From Mixophyes australis (Eukaryota; Chordata; Amphibia; Anura; Limnodynastidae), in assembly GCA_036250195.1 (NCBI GenBank), contig JAVHZZ010000003.1, positions 60,305,289 through 60,369,288 on the forward strand: 64,000 nucleotides of DNA, given 5' to 3'. The translations under genes were made by a program, and so were the position numbers. The notes under the pieces were generated by a model that ran no database searches, was not told the origin of the DNA, and worked only from the letters and a program-made list of their open reading frames with translations. Of the stretch, positions 44,083-54,943 are shown piece by piece; position 1 is the stretch's first letter; every line of letters starts with the position of its first letter.

Positions 44083-46324
44083 ATGCCCCGTCTGAAAAGG
44101 TCCGTGGAGAGGCCGGCTCGCCTTCGCTCCCCCTCCCCAGGCGATTCCCGTCGCCATCTTGGGGATGGGGGCGCGGCCTCGGGCGAGAGCGGCGTCTCCG
44201 GGGGGGCATGGTCAGTGCCCCCTGCCGGCAGACGATGGATTGGTGGGCAGTGTGCCTCCTACCTACACGGGGCAGGAGGAGGTCTGTCGGGCGCGACTCG
44301 ACGGTAACCACGCATGCGCAGAACACGGGCCCCAGCGCGGGAGTCCGCTCCCGTCACTGGAGCCGGGTCTGTAGTAAGGGGGGGGGGGGGGCGCAGATTA
44401 GCTGCGTGCCAGCAGGTAGTTCCAGTAATGGGAGAATATGTTAGAGGGGCGCAAGGGGGAAGGACCCCCCCCCCCCCCTCAGCAGCAATCTGAGCCATCA
44501 GTCACTAGAGTTGGGGACAGGCCGCCAGGGGGAGCAGTAGGGAGAATTTGCAGCAGCACAGGGGTGGTATTGCCATTAACCCCCCCTGTGCTGGCAGCGA
44601 GGGATAGGGTCAGGCATGATTACTGTCAAGCCCAACACCAATTGTATTTTTCCCAAGCCCTTTTTTTTGCAGAACAGCGTAAGAGGGTCAGTATGGGGGG
44701 CACAGTTTCAGTCCCACCCCTTGTCCGTCCGCAGGTCACTGTACCCATTTTCGGCGGGCAGGGAGGACGCGGCCTTGGAGAGAAGAGCCAAAACAGGGCC
44801 AATTCTTTGGGGGGTTGGAGTCAGGACCTGGTCGGGTCACGTGGGAATTTAGCCGTCCGAGACTATACGGGTCCCAGGGCAGAGGAGGAATTTTTTCCGG
44901 TAGGTCAGACAGGGCAGAAGGTAAGCCAGGTGCAGCGTCACCAGTTACCATCCCCGTATTATGAGCAGGGAAGGGAGAGCGATTTTCAGGGGTACTCAAG
45001 GGAAGGGGACATGGGAGCATGGACGGTGGTGCGCAGCGGTTACAGCTGGTAGATTTCAGCGAGTCGCGTGGGCAATGGTGTAGTGAGGAAAGCACACAAA
45101 GGGGGACCACTCCAGTAGCAGGAGATTGGTGGGGTTTCGTGCCTGAGAGTTGTGGGCCAGACTACCGTGCTGATGCTCGGGGTAGGCCTACCGCCTTCTC
45201 GACATTCGTGCCAACTAGCGTAACACCACCAGATATAAGAGTGGTAGGGAATGTCAACGTTGAGGTGCCAGAATCTCACGATGATTTCTCTTCAGTCATG
45301 ATCCGGTGCCTCAAGGGCCGGGAGCACATCAGGAAGACCCGGGAGCGGCAGCTGGTGTGTCCTCGGGAAGCATGGAGGATCGTTCACTAGGGGCAACGAC
45401 AGCAGTGACGGAGGAGCGGCAAGTGGTCGGCCAGGTGGCAGGCGCCGGGGCGGAAGTGAAAAACCATGGGGGAGAGAGGTAAGAACATCCCTTCAGTTAC
45501 ACACAAACCCTGTGAGGTTAGCCCCCCGGTGTCCACAACAAGTGAAGAATCCTCTGGGTCTGGTCACAGGCCCCGCAAGCTGATTAAGCTCTTGCAGATG
45601 CAGCTAGTAGGAAAACTAACCAACAGGCCTCTACAGGCTTTAGGGCCGGATATAGTTGCGTGAGCTGGAGATTCAGGGTGAGTGGAGAACGAGGCGTTGC
45701 TATACGGCATTAGGCCAAGCATCAGGGACAAGATTAAAAGTGGAATTTACGTAGATATGTTCACCTTGACAAACGAAGGAAAGAAAGGTTTGGAAACGGC
45801 GATGGATAGGAACGTGTGGGGGAGGAGAATTACAAAACATTCCCTAGATGGATAAAGGGATTTTGTGTTTTTGCGACTCTATACACGGACTTTAGGCCAG
45901 AGGAACAGGTGGAGGTCTGGAAGTACTTACTCTTGATTACGATGTTTATTTGAAAGATGGGCCAGTGATTTGGAGAGCGTATGATGAAATGTTTAGGAAA
46001 AAGATGACTGGTCGGAAGAGGTTACCCCTCAGTTTTAAGGATATCGATACGTGGATGGACCTCATGAGGCCCAGTAGTCAGAGGCAGGAGGTGACCCAAG
46101 TGAGGCGGTTTCCTGGGGCAGGGAGGGCGCAGCAACACCTCTCCGGCAGAGGAAAGTGTTTTGCTTTTAACTCAGGGACGTGTCAGAAGGGGGCGGCCTG
46201 CAGATTCCGGCACGCCTGTTCTAACTGTAGAATGTGGCCAGAATGTGGTAAAGCCAGACCTGGTGGGGTGAGAGGACGCAGAATTGTGCCGGCGGCTTCT
46301 GGTCAAGGCCAAATCCCCAATTAG
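44083..46324 (+). pseudogene. Ngaro Gag region, frameshifted
   Basis: A possible start is the ATG at 44083 (MPRLKRSVERPARLRSPSPG), a basic N-terminus, but the frame closes at 44307. Gag-like sequence continues in changing frames (44438-45052, 45019-45390, 45466-45663). Around 45700-45790 the translation DKIKSGIYVDMFTLTNEG resembles the conserved core of DIRS/Ngaro Gag. The last segment, 45950-46324, begins in VIWRAYDEMFRKKM and holds a CCCH zinc finger, CFAFNSGTCQKGAACRFRH, followed by CSNC, probably for RNA binding. At least four frame changes are needed, so no complete protein is made. C and G runs near 44020, 44385 and 44468 may account for some indels. Confidence 0.7.
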
Positions 46325-46325
46325 A

Positions 46326-47900
46326 CTAGAGGAACTGGACAAGTGGCTTAAACTATATAGTGACAACAATGCTGCAGTCATGATTCGAGAAGGCTTTCAT
46401 TTTGGTTTCAGAATCCCCGTTTTAAAAAAATTAGATTTACCATAGCCCCGTAACCTTAAATCGGCCTTTACATTCCCAGATATATTGGATGAGAAAATAG
46501 CCAAAGAAGCCTGGCTAGGCCGGATGTTAGGACCTTTCTCAAGCATACCTATCCCCAATTTGGTAGTGTCCCCGATAGGTGTAGTGCCCAAGAAGACAGA
46601 AGGTAAGTTCAGACTTATTCAGCACCTTTCTTACCCGTTAAGCGATTCAGCAAATGACGCCATAGACCCAGCGGTTAGTACAGCTCAATACCAGTCATTT
46701 GAGGATGCTCTTTCCCAAGTGCAGGAGTGCGGTGAGGGGGCCCTTATGGCCAAAATTGACATAGAGTCAGCTTTTCGCCTGTTGCCACTCCATCCTGAAT
46801 CGTTCCAGTTTATGGGTTTTAGACATCGCGGCGGTTTCTATGTGGAACGTTGCCTACCCATAGGCTGCTCGATATCATGTGCCTTGTTCGAGAACTTTAG
46901 CAGCTTTCTCCACTGGTACGTTCAGGCTGGAACCAGGCACAGGGGGATAGCTCACTATTTGGATGATTTTTTAATCATAGGTCCAGACCAGTCCTGTGCA
47001 TGTTTAGAGGTGTTGCAATCAACACAGGCCCTATTTACAGTTATGGGGGTTCCCATTGCCCATGATAAAACAGAAGGCCCCACTCAGCGTTTATCTTTTT
47101 TGGATATTGAAATCGACTCGGAAGCAGGTTGTTGTAGGCTCCCGGAGGATAAGTTAAAAAAATTGGCAAAAGCGATTGTGTCCAAGCTGGTTTCCCCTTA
47201 CATCTCATTAAAAAAAGTACAGTCTCATCTGGGGCTTTTCAACTTTGCGTGCAGGGTGATCCCAATGGGCAGGGTATTCTGTCGTAAGCTTCAAAGAGCC
47301 ATAGCGGGAAAGAGTAGGCTCCATGCGGCGGTATGCTTGTCACAGGAAATAAAGGATGATCTTCTAATCTGGCAGAGGTTTTTGAAGGAATTCAACAGTA
47401 AAAGGATATGGCCCACCCCTCCGGTAAACAATGCTTTACTGGATCTTTACACTGACGCTTCGGGTGCACAGGGTTTTGGAGCTTATCTGGGAGGACAGTG
47501 GTGTGCAGACGCGTGGCCAGAGTCATGGCGTAGAAGTGGATTGGTAAAGAACATGGTTGTGTTGGAGCTATTCCCAATTATTGTTGCCATTGAGCTGTAG
47601 GCTGTTGCCTTACGGGGCAGGCACGTTGTTTTTTGGTGTGATAACCTAGGGGTAGTCCAGTCCATAAATAAACAGAGCGCGTCCTCTCCGCAAGCTATAG
47701 CTCTGCTACGTCACTTGATACTTTGCTGCCATGAGCACGAAATAACATTTAATGCACGTCATGTCCCCGGGATTAAAAACGAAATAGCGGATGCTTTGTC
47801 TCGTTCTCAGTGTAGGAGATTTCGAGAGCTGGCCCCTCAGACCAATAGTATAGGCATTCCCTGTCCCTATTGTGTTTGGCAGATCATCACGCCGGCATAA
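46326..47900 (+). pseudogene. Ngaro reverse transcriptase-RNase H
   Basis: One frame carries the whole domain pair with two in-frame TAG codons, at 46443-46445 (before PRNLKSAFTFP) and 47598-47600. The long open part is 46485-47600 (371 codons; its TTG start is internal). RT motif A is AKIDIESAFRLLPL with Asp 92; motif B is LPIGCSISCALFENF; motif C is HYLDDFLIIG with YLDD at 158-161. RNase H has Asp 324 (LYTDASGAQGFGAYL) and Glu 361 (LELFPIIVAIEL); after the second TAG it continues with FWCDNLGVVQSI and ends with IADALSRS. RT copies the element RNA and RNase H degrades the template. The first two residues before AVALRG after the stop codon are otherwise normal, so the TAGs are point mutations. 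Confidence 0.92.
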
Positions 47901-48786
47901 GAGGTCTGGTGGAACGCAGCCTAGCACAATCTACGCTGCGGGTGTATCGAGCAGCGTGGCTGCAGTGGGTCCAGTTCAGCGGCACTAAGGACCAGTCAGA
48001 GGCAGGTCAGCGGGATGCGGTAATGGAATTCATGTGGTTGAGGTATAAGGAGGGCGCATCTAAGGCGAGTATGTCATCTTCTCTGGCGGGCATCTCGTTT
48101 ATGTCACGGCTGAATGGCGCGGTGGATGTCACTAAGGGGTTTTTGGTATCCAAAGCGCTAAAAGGTTGGGCGAGAGCGAGGCCGGTCACAACAGACATGC
48201 GGCACTCGGTCACGTTCCAAACATTATCTCAACTTATGCTGGCTCTGGCGGACGTAGCAAGGGACGAGTATGAGGTCCTGCTTTTCTGGACTGCTTTTAG
48301 CCTGGCGTTTTTTTGGGCTTTCAGGGTCTCGGAGTTGGTCGGGCAAGTGAATGCTCATATCCCTGCGGGGTTGCTTACTAAAAATGTGGTCATACAAGAA
48401 GATCAATTGAGCTGCAAAATAGCCAGTTCTAAAACGGATCAGGGAGGTAAAAGTTGCTGGTTACAGATGCAGGCCCAAAAAGATAAAGAGATATGTCCGG
48501 TAGAATTAGCCACCCATTGGTCCACCCAGTTATTCAAATTAGGCCCGTCAACCCAGTTTTTCTAGTACACAAAAATGGGGCGCAGCTGACCAGATATCAA
48601 TTTAACGCGGTTCTGAAGCATGCGATTAAGTTGCTAGGTTTAAACCCTTCTGTTTACAGCTCTCACTCTTTTAGAATTGGAGCAGCCACCTCCACGGCCT
48701 TGGCGGGGTCATCAGTGGAGGCTATAAAATCACTTGGTAGATGGAAATCCACGGCCTACCAGGGTTATATTAGGCCTAATGTATAG
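47880..48786 (+). pseudogene. Ngaro tyrosine recombinase
   Basis: It overlaps the end of RNase H in another frame. The N-terminal core-binding part has SLAQSTLRVYRAAWLQWVQF. The catalytic domain has the first Arg in FFWAFRVSELVG (frame 47870-48565, residue 152), then, in the next frame (48493-48786), HSFRIGAAT (the HxxR box) and LGRWKSTAYQGYIRP with the nucleophilic Tyr near the C-terminus. The change of frame lies at about 48530-48560, around LFKL / FLVHKNGAQLTRYQF, so one indel breaks the gene. All four expected catalytic positions can be read. The enzyme would join the circular DNA copy to the target without target duplication. Confidence 0.92.
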
Positions 48787-49239
48787 AGTGTGAACAAATT
48801 GTATTGCAAATATGTTATTATTGGTTTGCTGTTATTTTCTTTTGTTTTTTCATTTCTCCGTTTGGCTGTTTCTGATTATTGTTTGTCACTGTCAAATATA
48901 TTTGGACCTACTTCTTTACAGTACCTTCTGTTGGTTCCTTCTACCCCCTTCCTGGTTACTCAAGGCTTATCTGCTCGTCCTGTTGAGCGAGGGCGCTAAG
49001 TGATTTCTCCCGTTTTTATTCTCCGGAGGCCTGATTAGTGGTGGGCCTCTGGGGTTTGATCGGGTTTTACCTTCGTGTGAGTAACTTACCCTTACCCAAA
49101 TCCATTTCTCCCCGTTTTCCGTTTCCTTTCGCCAGCTATGCTCCATGCTCGTCTGATGGGCTGCCTTTGTCAATCCCTGTGTGCATCTTGGTGCTGTGTG
49201 TGATGGTCAGGTAAATATTGCAGTACTTAACACTTATCT

Positions 49240-49827
49240 CTTTTTTAGATGCTGTGGTAACTGCGAGAAATATTTGGATCATCGGGCACTCTTACATATT
49301 CTGGGCAGCTAACCAGACGGGGGTTCAGACGAGGTTTACCAGTATGGGGAATAGCCGGGTTTATTGGTTAGGTAAACAGGGTTTGGTTTTCGAGCAATCT
49401 ATTGCCTTGGTTAAGGAAGCTGATAGAGCGGTGGGGAGCCCCCGATGTTCTAGTTATACAGCTAGGAGGGAACGATTTAGGTCTAATTATTCAAATGAGA
49501 GAGGACTTGCATTATATTAAGACTATATGGCCGACAATCATACTTGGCTGGTCCGCTATGATCCCAAGGCTGTCTTGGAGATCTACAATCCCGTTAAAAA
49601 AGATCCTTATTATGGCGCGGAAGCTTAATAGTGCACTTCGGAAGGTAATTAAGTCCCTCGGTGGATTTGTGGTGGATCACCCGGTGATAACAGCAGATAG
49701 GGTGAGTCTCTATAGGAGAGACGGTGTGCACCTCTCGGATGAGGGGCTGCATATTTTTATGGAGAGCATTTGGTTGGAGTTGAGGAGAGTTCTCGGTTTG
49801 GATGGTGGCGGGCTGCTTTGCCCCTAG
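49240..49827 (+). pseudogene. Ngaro SGNH hydrolase
   Basis: Two overlapping frames together cover an SGNH/GDSL hydrolase. The first (49218-49520) has block I, NIWIIGHSYIFWAA, with the serine nucleophile in GHSY. The second (49402-49827) has block III, VIQLGGNDLG, and block V, DGVHLSDEGL, giving the catalytic Asp and His. Block II is probably the GNSRVYWLGKQG region. The frame changes near 49395-49405. Hydrolase domains of this kind are known from vertebrate Ngaro elements and their substrate is unknown. The frame is preceded by a splice-acceptor-like CTCTTTTTTAG at 49239-49249, so the protein may be translated from a spliced RNA. Confidence 0.85.
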
Positions 49828-49840
49828 GGCAGAAGCGTGG

Positions 49841-50274
49841 GAGGAAGGCACTGCGATCAGCGGCTGATATATACGGCTCTATCGTGATTGGCCGCAGGTA
49901 TCTGTCCTCTTACATAGCAATCGGTAACTCTTGTCCCTTCTGTGGGGAGGGGCCTCGCCGGGCTCAGTGAGGGAGGGGGAGTGAGTAGTGAGGTGAGTGC
50001 AGTTTACTCTGATCCCAGGTTAGGGCCGGCCAAGCAGTGGGGTTATGAGAGAAGTGGGTGGACTTAAGGCTATATTGCCATGTCCACGCTTGATTATGGG
50101 TATCGCTGGAGCTGATCCGCAGTGCTCTTTCTCCGCCACAAGGTTTAATTAGGTTATATTAAAATACGTCAGTTTTCCACTTTACACAGGTCTCCGTGTC
50201 TTTATTTTATATAAGTTGGTTATTCTTATTCAAGGTATGGTGAAGGTGATGAGGGCATACACAGTGAACTATTT
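49841..50274 (+). repeat. Ngaro repeat B1
   Basis: Starts GAGGAAGGCACTGCGATCAG just after the hydrolase stop and matches B2 (50544-50977) over 434 bp with scattered substitutions. Confidence 0.93.
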
Positions 50275-50543
50275 ATTACAAGAGAGTCCCCTATAGACAA
50301 ACGCAATTAAATAGTGACAGTGTTGCATTCGAGCTTGCACTTACCTGAAGGGGTTAACATGGGATGTAGATCCGACCAATGATGTTGAGTAGAGGGTCTT
50401 GTGTCTTTGTATAGTATGCTGCATTTCCTGGTCTGAGTCACTCGGCTGACAAAATCCCGCCCACCCACGCCATTTTAAGTATAAGTTTTAAGGAATGGTT
50501 GTTTGTTACAACCTGTTATTAGGGCTTATATGTAGTTAGTGGA
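50275..50543 (+). repeat. Ngaro repeat A2
   Basis: Matches A1 up to about 50457 (GACAAAATCC). The last 85 bp, starting CGCCCACCCACGCC, have no counterpart after A1 in this copy, suggesting A1's inner part was lost or replaced. Confidence 0.88.
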
Positions 50544-50977
50544 GGAGGAAGGCACTGCGATCAGCGGCTGATATATATGGCTCTATCGTGATTGGCCACA
50601 AGTATCTGTCCCCTTACAAGGCAATCAGTAACTCTTGTCCCTTCCGTGGGGAGGGGCCTCGTCCGGCTCAGTGAGGGAGGGGGAGTGAGTAGTATGGTGA
50701 GTGCAGTTTACTCTGATGCCAGGTTAGGGCCGGCCAAGCAGTGGGGTTATGAGAGAAGTGGGTGGACTTAAGGCTATATTGCCATGTACACGCTTGGTTG
50801 GGTATCGCTGGAGCTGATCCGCAGTGCTCTTTCTCCGCCACCAGATTTAATTAAGTTATAATAAAATACATCAGTTTGCCACTTTACTCAGGTCTCCGTG
50901 TCTTTATTTTATATAAGTTGGTTATCTTATTCAAGGTATGGTGAAGGTGATGAGGGCATACACAGTAAACTATTTAT
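50544..50977 (+). repeat. Ngaro repeat B2
   Basis: Second copy of B1; ends ACAGTAAACTATTTA. The next bases form a perfect hairpin at 50976-51000. Confidence 0.93.
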
Positions 50978-51000
50978 GGGTTTAAATGCTTTAAACCCAT
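50976..51000. repeat. Perfect hairpin at the Ngaro right end
   Basis: ATGGGTTTAAA-TGC-TTTAAACCCAT, an 11-bp stem with a 3-nt loop, beginning at the last bases of B2. Confidence 0.9.
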
Positions 51001-51272
51001 GGGGTTAACAGAACCAGTATAGCGATCTTACATGTACCGCCACAAAACTTGTTAAATAGGCTTCTTCATGCAAAGGCATGGGAATGTCTTCACTGGTGAA
51101 AGCTTACCACTGGCAGGTGAAACACTTTACCTGTATTGGGCAAAGCCCAAAGTATGTTCAGCTCCGCCTAAATCACACCCTGACCCACCTAACCACACCC
51201 ACATTCTTATGAGACCACACCCCTTTCTGAGTTCAAGAATGGAGACAGTCCCACCAAAACAGGAAAGTATGT

Positions 51273-51575
51273 CATAGTTGCCAACATTGGCAAAATGTGT
51301 CCCGGGAGGTCCGGGAAGCAGGTGGGTGTGGGATGGCGGGGCTCGAAGAATTGTGCCGTTAGTCCCATCCCCAAAGCCGTCATCACTTTCATCAGCCAAT
51401 AAAAATAAAGGGTGGGGCCACAATGGCGCAAAGTCGGCAACACTAAGTCCCGCCCCCTCCGTTGATTTTTCAGAGCCGACTGGGAATCGGGAGTATTGCC
51501 TGCTCTCCCGGGAGTCCGGTAGACCGACCCGAATTCGTGAATCTCCTGGACATTCCGGGAGAGTTGGCAAGTATG
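51273..51575. repeat. MITE with CATACTTGCCAA ends, copy 2
   Basis: Starts CATAGTTGCCAACATTGG and ends GAGAGTTGGCAAGTATG. It shares the CTCCCGGGAGTCCGG and CATTCCGGGAGAG words with 4503-4783. Confidence 0.75.
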
Positions 51576-51960
51576 AGGTATGTATTTCTACTTATTGAAA
51601 CAAGGATGATGCCGTAGCTGGCCTGGATTTTTGGATAGGCCTAGAGACACTTTATATGAGTGTAGAATTGTGAGAGTTAGAGGGATGAACTGAAATTAAT
51701 TTTAACATATGAGAATAGTTATTTTCCAGTGTAAAAAGAAAACAAGAAACAAAATGTAGTAAGTTATTATTCTTGACATATTGCCATGGTAAAGGCTAAG
51801 ACAACGAGTCATCCCTGGGTGGGTGCTTGAGGATAAGTGAGTAGGAGGGACAAGGATGGCGACAGGCGCTGGCGTGACAGCCCTATCCGCCTCTACCCTC
51901 AGTAGCGCTCTTTCATGCCATCGTTCTGCTATACAGTTCTGATTTTAATGAAAACACAAT
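51576..51960. other. Intergenic
   Basis: No gene recognised. Confidence 0.4.
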
Positions 51961-52506
51961 GGGCCTGATTAATTAAGGCATGCAAATGAATGTATTGTGT
52001 TTTCTTTAAAAAATGTACGTAATTCTGGCTTCCTCACATCCATATTCAAATACAAGTGGATCTGAAGAAACTGCTCTTGCTGATTACGGGTCTGTGTACA
52101 GTCTGCTTATAGGGCACTTGCCATATTGAGACAGAAACACACTGCTGGATACGTACAATACATATGTGGAATATAAATTCCCAGCAGAAAGCACAGAAGA
52201 AAAAAATATTTATAATATTCTTAAGGCCTATTGCATTTTTACAGTTGCTCCTGCTTGCAAACATATAGTCTAGATTGCATATGCAACCGTCATTACTATT
52301 ATTCAGCACTTACACCTGACCTGTAGCTGGTAAAAGTGTAACGGGCATTGGACGGGCATTGGCAGGCCCATACCGTATAGGAATGGGAAGAAGTATTGGA
52401 TATTCTTGCATCCACTGGCCTATAGTCTATTTTTGGCCATCCACAGAGCAATTTTACACATCATGCGGCAAGTATTGGCATTTACGTTCCTTAATAAATC
52501 AGGCCC
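51961..52506. repeat. MITE with GGGCCTGATTAATTAAGG ends
   Basis: Ends GGGCCTGATTAATTAAGG and CCTTAATAAATCAGGCCC form 18-bp terminal inverted repeats related to those of 2102-2417 and 58137-58447. The 546-bp interior is different, so it is another subfamily. No clear target duplication. Confidence 0.65.
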
Positions 52507-54177
52507 AGTGAGTGACACAAATTGCGGTGTCCCTCTTATAAAGCTAAGTGAAACTGAGTTTCGAAAACATGGGAACATAAACATTGGTAGGGAGGGGTTG
52601 GGGGGATAGGTTGAAGCAAGCCAGATATTAACCTAAACATGAGTTTTTACCTACAGCGTATTAGCTTGGCATAGAAGGTGAGGGGGCGCTACGAGTGTAT
52701 TAGTCTAGTGTGGCCTCAATCCTTATTCAGATCCTGGTTTCAAGTCCTTGGAAAGGTGCAACCCCTCTCCTTTTTAAGAGGCATTCTCTAATCACCCAAA
52801 GAAAACCTCACAGTTAGAACACACAATCATAGGGTATACACATATTTTATAGATATATTAAGCTGATCAACTCACGCTAAAGTCTTCCCCTTCTGACCAG
52901 AGTAGTTAGAACAACATTAATTTTGTGTTTTGTGAGTGCAAAGTATCCATGTTTTTTGTTACACACATACTTGCTGGCTAAAATTGATGTGACACCCATA
53001 CCGGTGGTAGTCATTATTGCGAATACGAAAATTGTGGCAAGAATTACAGCAACATTAAAATCACAAATTTTGTAATCCGGACATGTACAAAATAGAGACT
53101 TACTGAAATAGTTATAGAGAACATTTCCGGCAAGGTTGCTGCAAACGCAGACAGCAGAACAAGCCGGCGCTTAAACTGTTTAAACAGTTAAAATTTAAAG
53201 CGGCAATGTCGGGACCAAGCAGATTAACTGTTTAAACAGTTAACCTGCGGGGTCCCGACATTGCCACTTTAAATTTTAATTCATTCAGGTCGCACTGATG
53301 TCAGACACTACTGCCGGAGAGCTGCCCAGTCGGAGGGAGGTCCTGTCATCCTTCTGATGCCATCGGATATCTGCAGAGTTGTTTTTCAGGTAAGTCTGTC
53401 AATATTGCTGTCGTTTTTACATTAAATCGTTCTTTTCTTGCAGGTCCTCTCAGTGTCGAATTTTTCGTCATCGTGGAAGCGATTACCACCGCATTAGAAA
53501 GTGAAAAAGTTGACATAAATTCGCAATCTTAATATTGCACATTATACATTACCCTACACCTATTCCATTTAATGCAAAACTCTGACACAAGACCACCAGC
53601 TATATTGCGCTGACAAAGTAAATGTATGTGGCTATTCAATGTAATTACCATAATTTAATTGAGACTCACTTAAGTTAAAGTTACTTGTCTAAACTTTCCA
53701 ATTAGGTACCTATGGATACTTGTACTGTAATAGCAGTAGTGAAAGAATAATACAAAAAAATGTAATTATGCTATATCCAACATAATGCAGACTAATTCTT
53801 ACTGATTTATAGAGCTATAAACACCCTTATTTTAAAATTGGATTCACTTTCATAAACTCAGCAGCCACTTTTCACACATGCTGATAACCTGATTTCTGTA
53901 AAGAGTGTTAATCGTCACCTTATAATGATCTCATTCCAACACTCGCGCTGAATACATAGATGTTAATGTGTGAAAGTTTTTCCTCTCTTACCTTACAGCT
54001 ATTTTCCAATTTGAAACTGTGATATATTCTCAGTTGTATTTCCAAGATTGATGCAGGCTTTACTTCAATTGTCCAGAATAAACAAAAGCTTAATTATATG
54101 TAATACCTTTTGAAAAGGTGAATTTTTTAATGCTGTGTATTCCGAACATTCAAAATACTGAATCAGCATCACGGTAT
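52507..54177. other. Intergenic with one strong inverted repeat
   Basis: Apart from the cruciform-prone sequence at 53190-53277 nothing is recognised. A short intron-like stretch (TTTTTCAGGTAAGTCTG at about 53380 to TTTTCTTGCAGGTCC at about 53447) lies 100 bp to its right. Confidence 0.45.
53190..53277. repeat. Cruciform-prone inverted repeat
   Basis: Outer arms of 27 bp (53190-53216 and 53251-53277; GGCAATGTCGGGACC with one mismatch region) enclose a nested palindrome, GCAGATTAACTGTTTAAACA and its complement, centred on GTTTAAAC at about 53235. A second TTAAACTGTTTAAACAGTTA lies just left at 53171-53190. Confidence 0.9.
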
Positions 54178-54596
54178 TGGAGCAACTGAACGAGGAGGTG
54201 CGGGGCCTGACACACCCCTGGTGTTCACCAGGACCCCCGCAAGGAGGTATGGACTTGGCTGCAAGGAGTGTGCAGGTCACGGGTTTCCAAGACAGTCACC
54301 AGCAAAGTAGAGGTGAGTGAAGGATAGTCAGAGAGTCCGAGTTAAGCCAACCAATACAGGAGGTACAAAAGGTGATCCAGAGGATGGTCAGGAATAGCCA
54401 AGGGTCGAACTAAGAGAGCCAATAAATCCAAATTACAAACCAAAAGCAGAGTCAGGAGTCAAGCCAGGTTATAAGCCAAAGGAAGCACTGATGCTGGGTA
54501 CAGGGAACAGGAGAGGTTGAAGCATAAGCAGGAACGCTGGAGCAGGAAATGACCTGATACTCTGGCACACTAAAGGTGCCAGAGCCAGGTTTATAT

Positions 54597-54935
54597 AATC
54601 ATCATCATCACCATTTATTTATATAGCGCCACTAATTCCGCAGCGCTGTACAGAGAACTCACTCACATCAGTCCCTGCCCATTAGGGCTTACAGTCTAAA
54701 TTTCCTAGCACACACACACACAGACAGACACAGACTAGGGTCAATTTGTTAGCAGCCAAATAACCCACCAGTATGTTTTTGGAGTGTGGGAGGAAACCGG
54801 AGCACCCGGAGGAAACCCACGCAATCACGGAGAGAACATACAAACTCCTCACAGATAAGGCCATGGTCGGGAATTGAACTCATGACCCCAGTGCTGTAAG
54901 GCAGAAGTGCTAACCACTACGCCACTGTGCTGCCC
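54597..54935 (-). mobile_element. tRNA-derived SINE, full length
   Basis: Minus-strand head GGGCAGCACAGTGGCGTAGT with the A box, B-box-like GAGTTCAATTCCCG, then body and tail ending in GGCGCTATATAAATAAATGG and (GAT)n. It is the same family as 17153-17475 and is inserted in a Gypsy LTR. Confidence 0.88.
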
Positions 54936-54943
54936 ATACAGGT

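Larger units (their letters stand above)
43657..50977 (+). mobile_element. Ngaro-like tyrosine-recombinase retrotransposon
   Basis: The element has split direct repeats: A1 (43657-43831), then coding region, then B1 (49841-50274), A2 (50275-50457, extending to about 50543) and B2 (50544-50977). A1 and A2 share ATTACAAGAGAGTC and about 170 bp after it; B1 and B2 match over 434 bp. This A1...B1-A2-B2 arrangement, with Gag, RT-RNase H, a tyrosine recombinase in place of an integrase, and an SGNH hydrolase, is the Ngaro design within the DIRS order. There is no target duplication, as expected for recombinase-mediated insertion. Several frameshifts and two in-frame TAG codons make this copy inactive. 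Confidence 0.9.

Noticed and set aside
43657..50977. A DIRS1-type element with inverted terminal repeats
   Set aside because: The terminal repeats are direct and split, and no methyltransferase domain was seen; the hydrolase fits Ngaro better.
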